From Isoetes taiwanensis (lineage: Eukaryota > Streptophyta > Lycopodiopsida > Isoetales > Isoetaceae): a stretch of 64,000 nt of DNA. Positions 33,426 through 44,336 of this stretch are shown in pieces. The notes under the pieces are model-generated. The model had not been told where the DNA came from, ran no database searches, and saw only the letters and a list, made by a program, of their open reading frames with translations. The translations under genes and the position numbers were made by a program. How positions within the stretch are numbered: the stretch's first letter is position 1; every line of letters starts with the position of its first letter. Location of the stretch: NCBI GenBank assembly GCA_021234155.1, contig JAJEKV010000064.1, positions 5,456,001-5,520,000 on the forward strand, in the 5' to 3' direction.

Positions 33426-34590
33426 TCAAAGCGCTAGGCGATAGACAATTTCTTGTTGATCGCTGAACTCACTAAACTTTACATTTCCCTCTTGCCTGTA
33501 GCCAACCCTAATGCCATCAATGAAATAATGGAAGTCGTTAGCAATCTCCTCTGTCTCCATTAGCACTCTTAGCTCTGATAATGGCCATTCGATTTCCATG
33601 ATGGCTGTAAAAATGACTTCCTCCCCTCGCCATACTCGAATATCTACCGCATCGGAGCGTCTGTTATGGTCCTCAAACGACTACGAAAAAGTTGTGCAGC
33701 CTCTCTTTTTCTGTTTCCTTCGTTCTAGTTGACAATTAATGTATAAATATTGTTTTGCAAGAAAGTATCTGAACTTAAAGGAGGACTTAACTACGCGACA
33801 CTCTGTTAGTTGACCGGATGATTCGCAGAATCGAACATTCCAGGTCGGAACCAAAAATAAGCCATCGACAAAATCGGCAGGGGGGAGAAAGCACATATAT
33901 GTCTTCGGAGCTTTTCGAACTTCCTGCGCCATCTGGAATATGTTAGCAAATACCTCAAACGGTGTGAAGATTTTGAAACTCATCCTCACGCCTTCGTTTT
34001 CAGACATTCCTGCTTGCACCTCGTCAGCCAGGCATTTCTTCATTGCAATTACATTATTCTCATTAGTCTGTGGCTTACAAAGTTCACTTAAAGGGGGCAA
34101 TTCAACCGGCCTCAAGCTCGGTTTCATGACCTTTACGTTGTAATCATGTCCGTAAAACCAGATGCCTATATCCCGCAAGGTCACGGCATCTATACCTTGG
34201 AAAATGACAATTCCGATGTCTATGTGATACACGACAAGGACACTACTAATGCTTTCGGCCGGAACAACATCAACGACGTCTGATAAACATAAACCTGCAC
34301 AATAAATTTGTTTGTAAACACGTGTCAATGAAAGAAATGAAAAGATAAGGAGATCACACGAAGCGAAACTGTCTCTAGGCAGTTAAGTAGCTGACAGACA
34401 GCTTCGCGTCGTGTGATCCAATTAAGGTGGTTACCATTTGCGGGCAATTTTGGGAAGCTATTTTTGGTGGAGATTAGCTCTTTGGCCATATCAGAAGGGG
34501 TATATGCATGTCGTATTGTTATACTTTCCACTTTCCGGCCGCTAGAATTCAACTTGAACTCTTTTATCCTACCTATCCAATGTGTCCGCA
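33426..34590 (-). CDS. Spliced gene of unknown function, BAH-like N-terminus
   Basis: The model has three 3' exons: up to 34435, 34294-33795 and 33680-33426 (stop TGA 33428-33426). The introns are 140 bp (CAAATG|GTAACC ... GTGCAG|GTT) and 114 bp (CGC|GTAGTT ... TCGTAG|TCG), and both keep the frame. The second intron removes an in-frame TAG. The first exon reads THWIGRIKEF and the next LSDVVDVVPAESI, which resemble the start and the LSD..D.VP..SI block of BAH chromatin-reader domains. The last exon (VWRGEEVIFTAIMEIEWPLSELR, FIDGIRVGYRQE) has a ubiquitin-like feel. No ATG is seen in the first exon (the frame opens at GTG), so at least one 5' exon is missing from my model, perhaps within 34607-34846. 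It lies 200 bases ahead of the H3-like gene on the same strand. Confidence 0.45.
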
Positions 34591-34846
34591 CGTCTGATCG
34601 CCTTTGTCACTTAACTCTATGCTTGCTCCTCGTTGATGGCAGCATACCCACCCACGAACCTATTGAGACGAAACCTCCCACTTCTTCACCTTGGGAGTTC
34701 TGTAAATGAGGCAAGAAGACAGAAATTATAGGAGACATGGATTGCAAATGAGGAGTGAAGACGGAGAGGATGCACGTAGAGGCGCCGGAGTGACAGTATA
34801 GAAGTTTGGCACCAAAATTTGACAAGGGAGTTAATGACGCTGACAA

Positions 34847-35105
34847 TAGGCGGTTAAAGTCACCATTATTTTGGGCGGCGAAGTGACTCCCAAAAAATAC
34901 GGGCCATTAAAATGGTTGCAACAAAAGCGCAGGCATCCCCTATGAAAATACGCCATGTGGATGCCAAGTAAGCCTGCTCATCCTTCTACCTGCCAACTAA
35001 TACTGACTTTCGTAAAAAAGGCGCAAACCTGATTGGTCGTGGCGAATCTGACGTGGAAATCTTTAACCCAAGATATGCGCCATTTTGAGACCTCAAATCC
35101 GCCCT
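34847..35105. promoter_or_regulatory. Possible promoter region of the BAH-like gene
   Basis: This 260-base stretch is free of frames. It holds tttgggcggcg, aaaaggcgcaaacc (E2F-site-like) and an attgg (CCAAT box on the minus strand). It lies upstream of the minus-strand gene and ahead of the plus-strand MSH2 shard. The assignment is by position and motif look only. Confidence 0.25.
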
Positions 35106-35107
35106 AA

Positions 35108-35705
35108 TGGAAGCAACCACTACTGGATGTTACTAAAATCCAATGCAGACACGACATTGTACAAGCTTTTGTAGAGAATGCTGACCTCAGTGAGAATGTT
35201 CGTCAACAATTGAAAAGAATTTCTGACATTGAACGTTTAAGTCGTAAAGTTGAAACACACAAAACGTCTTCACAAGATATTGTGAAACTTTATCCGGCAA
35301 TGCTCTTACCTGTTTTCTCACTTTTTATATCAACAATACTAAACATGTAATGTTAATTTAAATTTACTTCTACTTTGCCTCTCTATATCTTGGGCTTAAT
35401 GTTTGGTAATGGAAGGCCACTGCAAGATTACCCCTCATTCGAGATATTTTTCAGCAATACGAGGGGGGCTTCTCATCACTGTTTACTGAGAGGTAGACCT
35501 TCTTTTTAAAAGAATGGACTAGTGCTCAACACCTTGGAAAATATGATAACCTCGTGGAGGCAGCTGTCGACTTGAACCAAAATCAGAGATTATTACTGCT
35601 GATTATGACCCAAGTTTGTAAGGCTTGAAGGAAGAGCTTGAAGGAAGGCTTTATCGGCATACTTCAAAGTATCGCATCGACAATAGTTGCACCTTCACTA
35701 AGGTA
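35108..35705 (+). pseudogene. MSH2 (mismatch repair) gene fragment
   Basis: Three colinear pieces match plant MSH2 in order. They are WKQPLLDVTKIQ with DIVQAFVENADLSENVRQQL and KRISDIERL (35108-35310), RLPLIRDIFQQYEGGFSSLFTER (35420-35495), and LVEAAVDLNQ then EIITADYDPSL (35555-35625). They cover part of the lever/clamp region. The ATPase and mismatch-binding ends are absent. Stops and frame changes break the reading. The pieces are separated by intron-like DNA, so this is a genomic-DNA copy and not a processed one. Confidence 0.75.
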
Positions 35706-35859
35706 TAGCATGTTGTTTTGACTTGCATCTTCAATGGATATGTGGCATTAAATGTGCTTATGGACCGTGTGGAGACTTAAAAGTTAGTGGTATCATGTAT
35801 TTAACACAAGTTGCATGTCTTAAGGAGCACTTACCATAAATCTATTTTATCTAAAACAG

Positions 35860-38630
35860 GTACCTGACATCCAAGCTGGCTCTGGGATGGGGAAATCGAT
35901 TAACGGAACATCTCTCTAAGCTGTACTTTAGAAACAATGCTTTTTACAAGGTTATCATTACTCTGGTTCTATTTTGGCATATTGCTACAATACTTGTTCT
36001 GCAATATGCCATTATGATCTTTTGCTCTTGTTTCTTTAATGCCACTTAAGTATTGTTTGTCTCAAAGGACAGAAATTCATATCCGTTGGTGTTTGCATTT
36101 CCCTTTGAATATCTGAAGTGTGTTTTACTTAAGGGGTTACTTTGTGGGTGCATTGGTGGTGGTGTTTGCTCAGATTCCATTTCCATTTGCCTTGCATTTT
36201 TGCTTAAGTTGATTTTTTCGGCAACGTCCTTCTCATTTTCATGTGGATGTGTAGGCTGTACATCTTTCTGGCGGCATAGATGTTGATCAGCGCATTACAC
36301 AAGATGTAGAAAAGATCTGTGGTGATATTTCTAGACTTGTTACAGGCATGGTGAAGCCTTTGGTGGACATTGTATGGTGATACTAGATGCTTGTCAAATA
36401 AAGCCTTATATGACATTTTTTTTGGTTGGTCTGTCCTTATGCTTGAATTCAAGCAACAGAGTACCTTCATTTTTTCTTAAGAGTTCACGTCAGCATTAAA
36501 CAAGCAAGCCCAATTTTCAATTCTGTGTAAATTAATTTGTAAGCTGTTATTGATCAAAAATTACATTAATCTCATCAAGAGGTCAGAAGTCAGAGTAAGG
36601 CAGAATTGTTAGGATTAACTAGAATTCAAGGTTAACCAATAGTTGGGCCGACCCACCGACCTAGCCGACTTGCCGACCTAGGTGGGAGAAGGCCGACTTA
36701 GGTGGGGATTTTTCGCTGACCTACCGACCTATTTCGCCAAAATTCAACTTTCTCTTTTCCTGCAGATAATGCATAAATAACATGCAATACATCTCTACTT
36801 CTAAATAGATAGTGAATAGACAAGTTTACACCAACTACTGCAACAATCCCAGCATATCATGTTTTATGGTGCACTTTGGAAACTCGTGAACCAATATGCA
36901 AGCTGTGCATAACTCGAATTGTACTCGTCATGACGTTTTTGCTGATGCCTATTCTAGATGTAGAATATTCTACATCTGATCTATGTAAAGGTAAGCTTTG
37001 GAGCTCACTCATGTTCAAATGTGAAGACTAAGGTATATATCTAAGTAAGAGAGACATATCAATTTGTACCTAAGACTACAGTAATTAATTTGTTTACATC
37101 TAGAATTGTGAATAGCTAGTGGAGAGGAAATGGCCACAAAGAGAGGATAATATTTTCTAGATCATAGCAATAGCTTAATTTTGAGCTTGATTTTGCTGGA
37201 CTATCTCATCATGCATATAGAGGCCTTAACAACAAGATGATGTGACTATGTTCAGCCAGTTTTCTGGTTACTTAAAGGCGTTAACAAGACATTATGTGGA
37301 TTTCAATATGTTCATCCAAATTTCTGGTTACTACATCTTACAGAATGCCATTCATGGGAAGCATGATTATATTGAGTTATTGGCCAAAAAGCTCAATGGC
37401 TGCCTTAGTTTGATCGAACTGGACATCCAAATGACAGGGATGAGTTGTTTCAACACTTCAAAAAGCAATCTACAGAGTATTCCTTGCTCATTAAGACCCC
37501 TTTTGGGCATTGCAGCAGCATTTGGCTAGGATAACATTGGTAACGACAATAATACAATAGAATAGTGCAAGACTAACCTGGAAATCGACTATTTTAGCTG
37601 AGAACTAAGATCCAATGCTGCACCTAACTTGCCAAACAAGCATTTGAGATTAATCTCCCAGCCTGGAGGTGGAAAAAAATGTGGAACAAGTTTACCTGGA
37701 GCTCGATTTGGCGATGTCTTGGCCTTTCATTGATCGAAGCAGAGAGTAGAAGGATTCAGGAATGGATTTGGATGGTCGAATGTGCTCCAAAATGCTCTGT
37801 TCCGGCTGTTTTAGGGCCTACAAGATGCAACACAGAAAGTGGGGGATTTTTTTTTTGCCTTTAAGACCCATCCAACCGTGGGTCGGATTAGGCCGACTCC
37901 GATCTAGGTCGGAAACGCTCGGATATTAGGGCCGACCTAGGTCGGCCCCAACCATATAATTGTTCACAATACCAACATTTTTTGGTAGATGGAAGAGTGT
38001 TCAAAGTGTCATCATATGCATATGAAGATTAAAAAATTTGAACTTTATGATTTACGGGCTTCTTGCTGTGTTCCGTGGCATTAAAGATTTGGAAAATTTG
38101 AACTTCATGATTATGGACTCCATATTTCCATATTTGTTTCAGGTTTACATTGCGCATCAAGACTCTTACTGGAAAACGAGGAGTAGCCTTTTTATATGCT
38201 TACATGCTTCTGGGTTACGAGACAATAACCATTGCTTCCTTTTGACATTCTGTTTCTCTATGTATTTAATGTCAACTCATAGGATGGATGACAGATGTCA
38301 AGCATGTATCAAAATCCAGTCCAGTCGATCCTTTGAAGTTAATAGACAAAAGAAGGCAAACATTTGGGTCGCTCATGGCAGAAGACACTAATGGCATTGT
38401 GTTTTCTGGTGTGGATATTGTGACTCCTTCTCAGAAGCTCCTAGCTAGAAAGCTCACATTTAAGATTTCAGTTGGGCAAAGTATGCTTGTTAGAGGTAAT
38501 TTCTTTTGCTTATATTGTCTCCAGTGGACTTCTTACATGTAAACAGGTCCGGATATTGATATTATCTAGTTTCCAGATCCAAATGGCAGTGGAAAAAGCT
38601 CTCTATTCAGGGTGCTTGGTGGTTTAGAAT
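35860..38630 (+). pseudogene. Peroxisomal ABC transporter (ABCD/PXA1-type) gene fragment
   Basis: Exon-like pieces occur in gene order. They are YLTSKLALGWGNRLTEHL with KLYFRNNAFYK (about 35862-35950), HLSGGIDVDQRI then GDISRLVTGMVKP (36255-36375), TLTGKRGVAFLYAYMLLG (38150-38215), FSGVDIVTPSQKLLARKLTF then VGQSMLVR (38285-38495), and PNGSGKSSLFRVLGGL (38577-38628, Walker A). The last intron keeps AGAG|GTAATT and TTCCAG|AT ends. The product would import fatty acyl substrates into peroxisomes. Exons between the transmembrane and ATPase parts are missing, and the copy ends after Walker A, so it is a partial duplicate. It follows the MSH2 shard on the same strand. Confidence 0.8.
36640..37955. 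mobile_element. Candidate DNA transposon with GC-rich inverted ends
   Basis: The left end reads ttgggccgacccaccgacct and the right end, reverse-complemented, reads ttggggccgacctaggtcgg. Both ends carry further ccgaccta-type subrepeats. The 1.3 kb between has no transposase and sits between ABCD pieces, as an intron insertion would. I could not fix a target duplication. Confidence 0.35.
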
Positions 38631-38639
38631 GACATAATC

Positions 38640-39849
38640 TTTGTAAGTTGATATAACAAATTTTCTATTTTCATAATGGCAAATAACTTATGTTTCCTTG
38701 TGAACATTTTGATTTACGTAGTACATTCATTAAAGTTTGCTCATAACCCTCATTATCAAGGTCTTTATATCAACACGAGGGAATGCATTTTATCTACGAG
38801 ATTCATGATAAACTCAGGCCATCAAAACAATGTAATACTGACTCAAGCCATCAAAACAATGTAATACTGACCCGCATCTACCAAGCCATCATAGATACAT
38901 GTTGCCAAGGGAGATTCCTGCATTTCTTTGGCTTTTTTCCCTGTCGTTATATAATTTACCCTGAAATCAATGCACAGGCATTCTATGTAAATAGTTCTAA
39001 CTTTTAGCGCGCACACATTTATTTTCAGATAAATATTATAGACTATATTAGAGAAAATATCCTAGATTGTATTGCAAATAGTTATTCATCCACTCCGTTA
39101 ATATATGGAATTATGTTAGGAACAAAGCCATGCTTTTCCATGCTCCAAAAGATGGATCTCCACAGACATAAGCTCATATAATCAAAAATTAAATTTAGCA
39201 TTATTTTGTAGACACCCTGCTGTGCCATTCAAATGATTTTTCTTTTCGATCAAAAATTTGTAAAGGTATAAAAAACAATGATTCATAATACCTATAACCT
39301 AAACCTCAAGGCTAAGAAAAAGCGCTTGCATGTGGAGATTCATACAACATAAGACATGGGCATAAGGACACATAGACGCGATTTGATGAGAACTTGATGT
39401 GAACAATCTAAGCCCAACTTGTTCTCTTGAATACATCCAGACATGCCCCTATGTGCAACATCGACTATCAAACTTAGAACTTCGCAAGCAGGAACACTTT
39501 CATCTATCTATGCAAAACAAAACCATGCTTATTCAAATGAAATACAAAGGAAAAGAATTAGCTACCAATAGCAGTCTAGTGACACCAAGCCTAAATAAAA
39601 ATCTAGCAAGTCTTACCTTGTTAAAGCCTTCTGGTGTGCTTTTTGCTAATTATTTTTTATTTTTTTATTTTTGAAATCAAAATAACAACATCTCTTATAA
39701 ACAACCACAATTAAAGAATTCAAATACTCTAAAGAACAAGCTTGAGAAGTTACACCAAACTCCTCTCATCAGAAGTAGCCTTTAAGACATACAAACCTTT
39801 TCCAAGGGTCATGAATAATATTTTACAAGATAAGCCAAGTATTCTAATT
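38640..39849. other. Intergenic DNA, nothing recognised
   Basis: AT-rich with a small direct duplication (gccatcaaaacaatgtaatactgac) near 38819-38871. No gene is supported. Confidence 0.4.
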
Positions 39850-39859
39850 AAAGGCAAGG

Positions 39860-39996
39860 AGTTACCTTATAGTGGCTAGTCCATTGGGTTAGCAATTAAG
39901 AGATCTTGTGTTCGAGTCTTTGGGTCCGTCATATGTCCTCATGGATGTTGCCAATGTGGCATGACATAAAAGTACAATCTATCTATCTATCTATTA
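39860..39996 (+). mobile_element. tRNA-derived SINE with target-site duplication
   Basis: A 137-base element begins gttaccttatagtggctagt, with an A-box-like tggctagtccattgg, a B-box-like gtgttcgagtct and a (ATCT)n tail. It is flanked by AAAGGCAAGG at 39850-39859 and 39997-40006. It sits inside the gypsy-derived sequence. A matching 3' fragment is at 3236-3292. Confidence 0.8.
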
Positions 39997-40006
39997 AAAG
40001 GCAAGG

Positions 40007-40655
40007 GCTTGCTAAAGAAGGTTAAAAGTCATGAATACATCTGTGAATAGAAGTTGAAACTTCAATTGGACCATCATATCTTGGAGCAAGTTTAGCACAT
40101 TTTCCAATTCTAAGTTGATTTTTTTTTGGCTTCACATGGAGATATACGAATTCTCCAACCTTGAATTCTCCATGTATTCTATGCTTATCTGCAAGTTACT
40201 TCTGTCTATGTTATGCCCCTGTTAGCCTACTTCTTATAAGTTGCACCTTATCTGCATATTCTTCCAACATCTGCCTAGAAATTTCAGATTTAACCATAGG
40301 ATCATACCAACTTATTGGAGCATAACAAACATGTCCGTAAAGTGCTTCAAAGGGTGTCATCCCTACAGATTCTTGTTTAGAATTATTGTATGCAAACTCT
40401 GCTAAGGGTAGCAAACCTTCCTATTTCCTTGGATTGTCTTGACAATACATCCGCAACATATCCTCAAAGACCCTGTTTACTCTTTCTGTTTGCCCATCGG
40501 TTTCTGGATGATAGGATGTGCTCATCTGCAATTGAGTTCCAACTCCCTTGAAAAGTGAAGTTTAAAAGTTACTAATAATCCTTGGATCCTTACCAGAAAC
40601 AATATTTGTAGGAATGCTATGTAGACGAAAGATGTCATGAATAAAGATATTAGCA
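40007..40655 (-). pseudogene. Gypsy integrase, C-terminal half
   Basis: On the minus strand after the LINE insertion are IFIHDIFRLH, VSGKDPR (the catalytic SDRDP with S-D changed to S-G), [25 protein letters not shown] and FEALYGHVC. The post-integrase tail GEFKVGEFVYL then KLAPRYDGPIEV follows. Stops interrupt it. Confidence 0.85.
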
Positions 40656-40656
40656 C

Positions 40657-41168
40657 TGCGTTCTCAGTTGCCCATGAAGAAGCGCAGGATCATCGCGTCC
40701 ATTCGAACAGGGGCCCACCATCTTCGGCTTGAGACGGGTCGGTGGGTTGGAGAGCCGCGCCAGGACAAGCTTTGTCAGTGTTTCCCGCTGGGGGTTGTTG
40801 ATGAAAGACATGCCTATAGTCAGATTCAGGCTCGCTACATTCTCTTGGTGCGACCTGGTCTGCCCCTGCACGAGCTACTCAGTACGCCGTCAGTTCGATC
40901 CCTTGGCTCCTACCTCCAGGAGGTTTTGGATCTGCGGACTCACCTCTGCCCCCGGGCGCCTACCTGAGATGCCGGAAATTCATGTGTATATGTATATTTG
41001 TACAGCTGCCAGCAGGCTTGTTACTGCGACGGTTTTCCCTCCTAAGGGAGGGTTTTTTAATCCGGGTAGCAACGGGCTTGCTGCACCCATGTAATTTGGG
41101 TCCCAATCCCATAGGCCGATTGGCCTCCACGGACGATAAAAGAACCTTCCTTCCTTCCTTCCTTCCTT
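40657..41168 (+). mobile_element. LINE copy A, 5'-truncated, (TTCC)n tail
   Basis: The copy starts within the LINE ORF2 C-terminus (KKRRIIASIRTGAHHLRLET, then GRWVGEPR), then runs through a GC-rich 3' end containing ccataggccgattggcctcc and acggacgataaaa and ends in (TTCC)n at 41148-41168. It interrupts the gypsy integrase. It matches copy C (minus, 44.3-45.2 kb) over the coding part and copies B and C over the 3' end. Confidence 0.8.
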
Positions 41169-41480
41169 CATTGTTATTGTTTTCCTAACTGAAAAGAAAT
41201 GAACATATTTAGTTAATCTATCAATCACCACAAGAATAGCATATTTTTTTGTTTGGGTCCTTGGCAATCCCATGCTAATAGATTCCCATTTTCTTTCTGG
41301 AATAGACAATGGCTGCATAAGATCAGGTGCCCTAATCTGTTGTGCCTTAAGATGAGAACATATCACACAATTTTGGATATATTTACGAACATAATCTTTT
41401 AGTCCTGGCCAAAAGAAACTTCTCTTTACCTTGTGATATGTCTTATGGAACCCTGGATGACCTATTATTACTGCATCATG
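41169..41480 (-). pseudogene. Gypsy integrase, N-terminal half
   Basis: It has the HHCC finger region HPGFHKTYHKVKRSFFWPGL and NCVICSHLKAQQ, followed by VVIDRLTKYVHF. The first catalytic Asp region (normally WxxIxMDF) reads SISMGLP, so the Asp is deleted. The frame then enters LINE copy A. Confidence 0.8.
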
Positions 41481-41484
41481 ATAT

Positions 41485-42068
41485 TCATTTAGTATTTTTC
41501 TTCTTAATGTGATCTATTGCAGGAATACAAACTCTTGACTTGTATCTCAATATTCCCTGTTCAAAACTATAGTTATCTTTTATCTCCAGATTCTCTTTTT
41601 GTACTTCCGTCAATTTCGGTCCAAAATAATTGTCTGTAGCAATAGTATTTTTCACCGCATCCAACCAATCTGTTGTAATCATAGTTATTACATAGCAAGC
41701 TGGAAGTCTAGACGAAGCGTCTGCAACAACATTTGTACTGCCCATTTTATAATTAATCTGAAAGTCATACTCTTGAAGAAATTCCATCCATCTACATTCC
41801 TCAAATTCAAATTGGTTTGTTTCATAAAGTATGCAAGACTAGCGTGGTCAGTATGCACTTCAAAATGATTCCCTAAAAGATAATGTCTCCAAGCTCTAAG
41901 TGCATGTGCTTATGAGAAATATATGCACACACATGCTTGTCTTGTATCAATACAGCTCCTGTCCTTTCTCCACTAGCATCTGTCATAACCTGATACTTCT
42001 TACTTGGGTCTGCCACTTCTAAAACATGAGCATTTATCAACTTCTCCTTTAAATTTTTGAAAGCTCTC
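41485..42068 (-). pseudogene. Gypsy RNase H region
   Basis: The end of RNase H (FLQEYDFQINYKMGSTNVVADASSR) is clear at 41700-41787, followed by a linker into the integrase. The N-terminal part (41790-42068) is frame-broken but retains the expected position after RT. Confidence 0.75.
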
Positions 42069-42793
42069 TTACATTTCCCATCTCATTGAAAAGCTATATT
42101 TGATTTTGTAAGCGTTGTCAAAGGACTTGCGATTGTAACTTTTTATTATAAATTTCCTATAGAATCCTGTAAGTTCTAAGAATGAATGCACCTGTTTTGG
42201 ATTTTTAAGAACTGGCCATTCCCTCACTGCATCAACCTTTTTGGGGTCAGGTTTGATTCCATCCGCTGAAACTATATGACCTAGATAATACATTTCTGTG
42301 CTACAAAATAAGCATTTGACTTTCTTAGCATACAATTTTTCTCTTTTCAAATTACTCAAAACAGTTCTTAGATATTCTCTATGCTCTTCCAAATTCTTTG
42401 AATAAATAAGTCTATTATCAAAGAATAAAAGGACGAAATTATCAAGGTATTCACAGAAAAGATCGTTCATTAAATGCTAAAAGTTGATGGTGCGTTAGTT
42501 AAACCAAAGGGCATAACCACAAATTCAAAATGTCCATATCTTATAGGAAAAGCTGTTTTGGGTATGCCACCATCCTTAATTCTTATTTGGTGATATCCAG
42601 ATCTAAGATCTATCTTCAAAAACAATGTAGCTCCTTGAAGTTGATCAAACAAGTCATCTATTCTAGGCAATGGATATTTATTTTTAATTGTGATCTCATT
42701 TAATTGCCTATAATCAAAACACATACGCATAGAACCATCTTTCTTCTTAACAAATAAAATTGGAGCACCAAAAGGTGAAATGCTAGGTTGTAC
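42069..42793 (-). pseudogene. Gypsy reverse transcriptase
   Basis: The sequence runs [84 protein letters not shown] and then, after a frameshift near 42475, FVLLFFDNRLIYSK and YYLGHIVSADGI. The catalytic YLDD box reads FFDN, so the enzyme is dead even without the frameshift. Confidence 0.9.
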
Positions 42794-43072
42794 CTCCAGG
42801 AGGTTATGGATGTATTGAACTGTCCTATTATACAACGTGCCAGCATACTTATTACTGCTAAGGTTTTTCCCTCGAAAAATCTTCGGGGCAGGGGTTTTTT
42901 AATCCTGTCAGTAATATGCTTGCTGCTCTCTTTTTGTTTGGGTCCCATAGGCCAATCGGTCTCCGTGGACGCTAAAAAATCTATTCTATTCTATTCTATT
43001 CTATTCTATTCTATTCTATTCTATTCTATTCTATTCTATTCTATTCTATTCTATTCTATTCTATTCTATTCT
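42794..43072 (+). mobile_element. LINE copy B, 3' end only, (CTATT)n tail
   Basis: A 5'-truncated copy starts near acctccaggaggttatggat and ends in ggtctccgtggacgctaaaa, followed by about 18 units of CTATT (42981-43072). Its 3' end aligns with copies A and C. It splits the gypsy RT from the protease linker. Confidence 0.8.
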
Positions 43073-43079
43073 TGATCTA

Positions 43080-43885
43080 AAAGTACTTTCAAATGTTTTT
43101 TTTGTAATTTCTCCAATTCTGACAAAGCAAATCTATATGGAGCTTTTGATGGAGAAGAAGCTCCTGGAACCAAATCAATTGCATGATCAACATATCTTTG
43201 ATGAGGAACTCCATTAACTCTTCCAGAAACACTTCCTCGAACTCCTCGACGTTGTCTTGCACATCATTCATGATTACTTGATTAATTTCTTTGGATCCTT
43301 TGAATACAACCAATCCCAACATTTCATGCTTCCTAATTGACCTTTTGACTTGCTTGCGACTAATAGGCTTAGGAGTAAAATACTGCTTATTCAATCCTTC
43401 CAGTGTATATAATTGTTGATCTTCCTTAGATTTTACTCTTTTAACTCTTTCATGACAATCTACAATAGCAGGCACCTTGCTAAGCCATTCCATGCCTAAA
43501 ATCATCTCATGTGGGCTTAGCTATAGCACATGGAAATTTGCAATTGTATGCATATCTTGCACTTTCAAATTTAACTCAGGCACATACTCACTAGTGGTTT
43601 TTCGCTTATCATCAGCCATTTTCACCATTCTTAAGGCTTGTTGGTTAATATTCAACCTAAACAACTTAACAAGCCTTGGAGAAATAAAATTGTGCGTAGC
43701 TCTATCCCTTGATCAACTGCTGCACAGACTTGCATATCCTCTTCTGAACCCATAAGGCTTGCTTGATGAGCTTTCATTGCTCCTACATTTTGAGTTCCTT
43801 GAACCTTGGAATTTGAATTATTCTTCTTAAAAAGTGCCCTATGCCTTTTTTTCTTACAGTAAAAACATAATTTTTCTTCATGCAC
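43080..43885 (-). pseudogene. Gypsy zinc knuckle and protease region
   Basis: CFYCKKKRHRALF near 43860 is a degenerate CCHC knuckle with the last Cys lost. Downstream MILGMEWLSKVPAIVDC (43505-43455) is the usual end of the aspartic protease. The linker to RT, with HLKVLLDQ, ends at LINE copy B. Confidence 0.7.
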
Positions 43886-44335
43886 TTATTATATTCAACT
43901 TTCTTCTTTTTTTTCATCCATCTGTGGCATTGCATTCAAAGGCAACTTAGAAGTATTATGAGAGGTTTGATGGACCTGAGAGTTTGACTTGTCTCTATAG
44001 TTCTTCTGATAATTTTCTCTCTCCTCCATAAGGATACTCTCAAAGTATCGAGCCTTGTGCTCTGCTTCCTCCAAGGTGAGATGATCACATCCAACCAATT
44101 TCTTAAGTTTCACATCTAGTCCTTGCACAAAACGACTAGCTAACTTTTGCAATTAAATACTATTTATTTTTATAATACTTCTTTTAAAAGAATGATACTT
44201 GCTTAATGGAAATAATTCTTGCCTTTGAATCCAACTTTGGACAATGTTGTTCCAAGGTGGCGAATTCTTGTATATAGTTGTCCAATTATTGGCCTTTCTG
44301 TTTACACTCCATGAATTTATTCATCTGTATGATGT
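43886..44335 (-). pseudogene. Gypsy gag, C-terminal part
   Basis: FMECKQKGQ, DNYIQEFATLEQHCP, ASRFVQGLDVKLKKLVG and LTLEEAEHKARYFES match the retrotransposon gag pattern. Several stops are present. LINE copy C is inserted between this part and the N-terminal gag. Confidence 0.7.
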
Positions 44336-44336
44336 G

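Noticed and set aside
42980..43072. CRISPR-like repeat array
   Set aside because: Continuous (CTATT)n with no spacers, so it is a microsatellite tail.
42788..43075. Coding frame with FYSIL repeats
   Set aside because: It is a translation of the (CTATT)n tail of LINE copy B.
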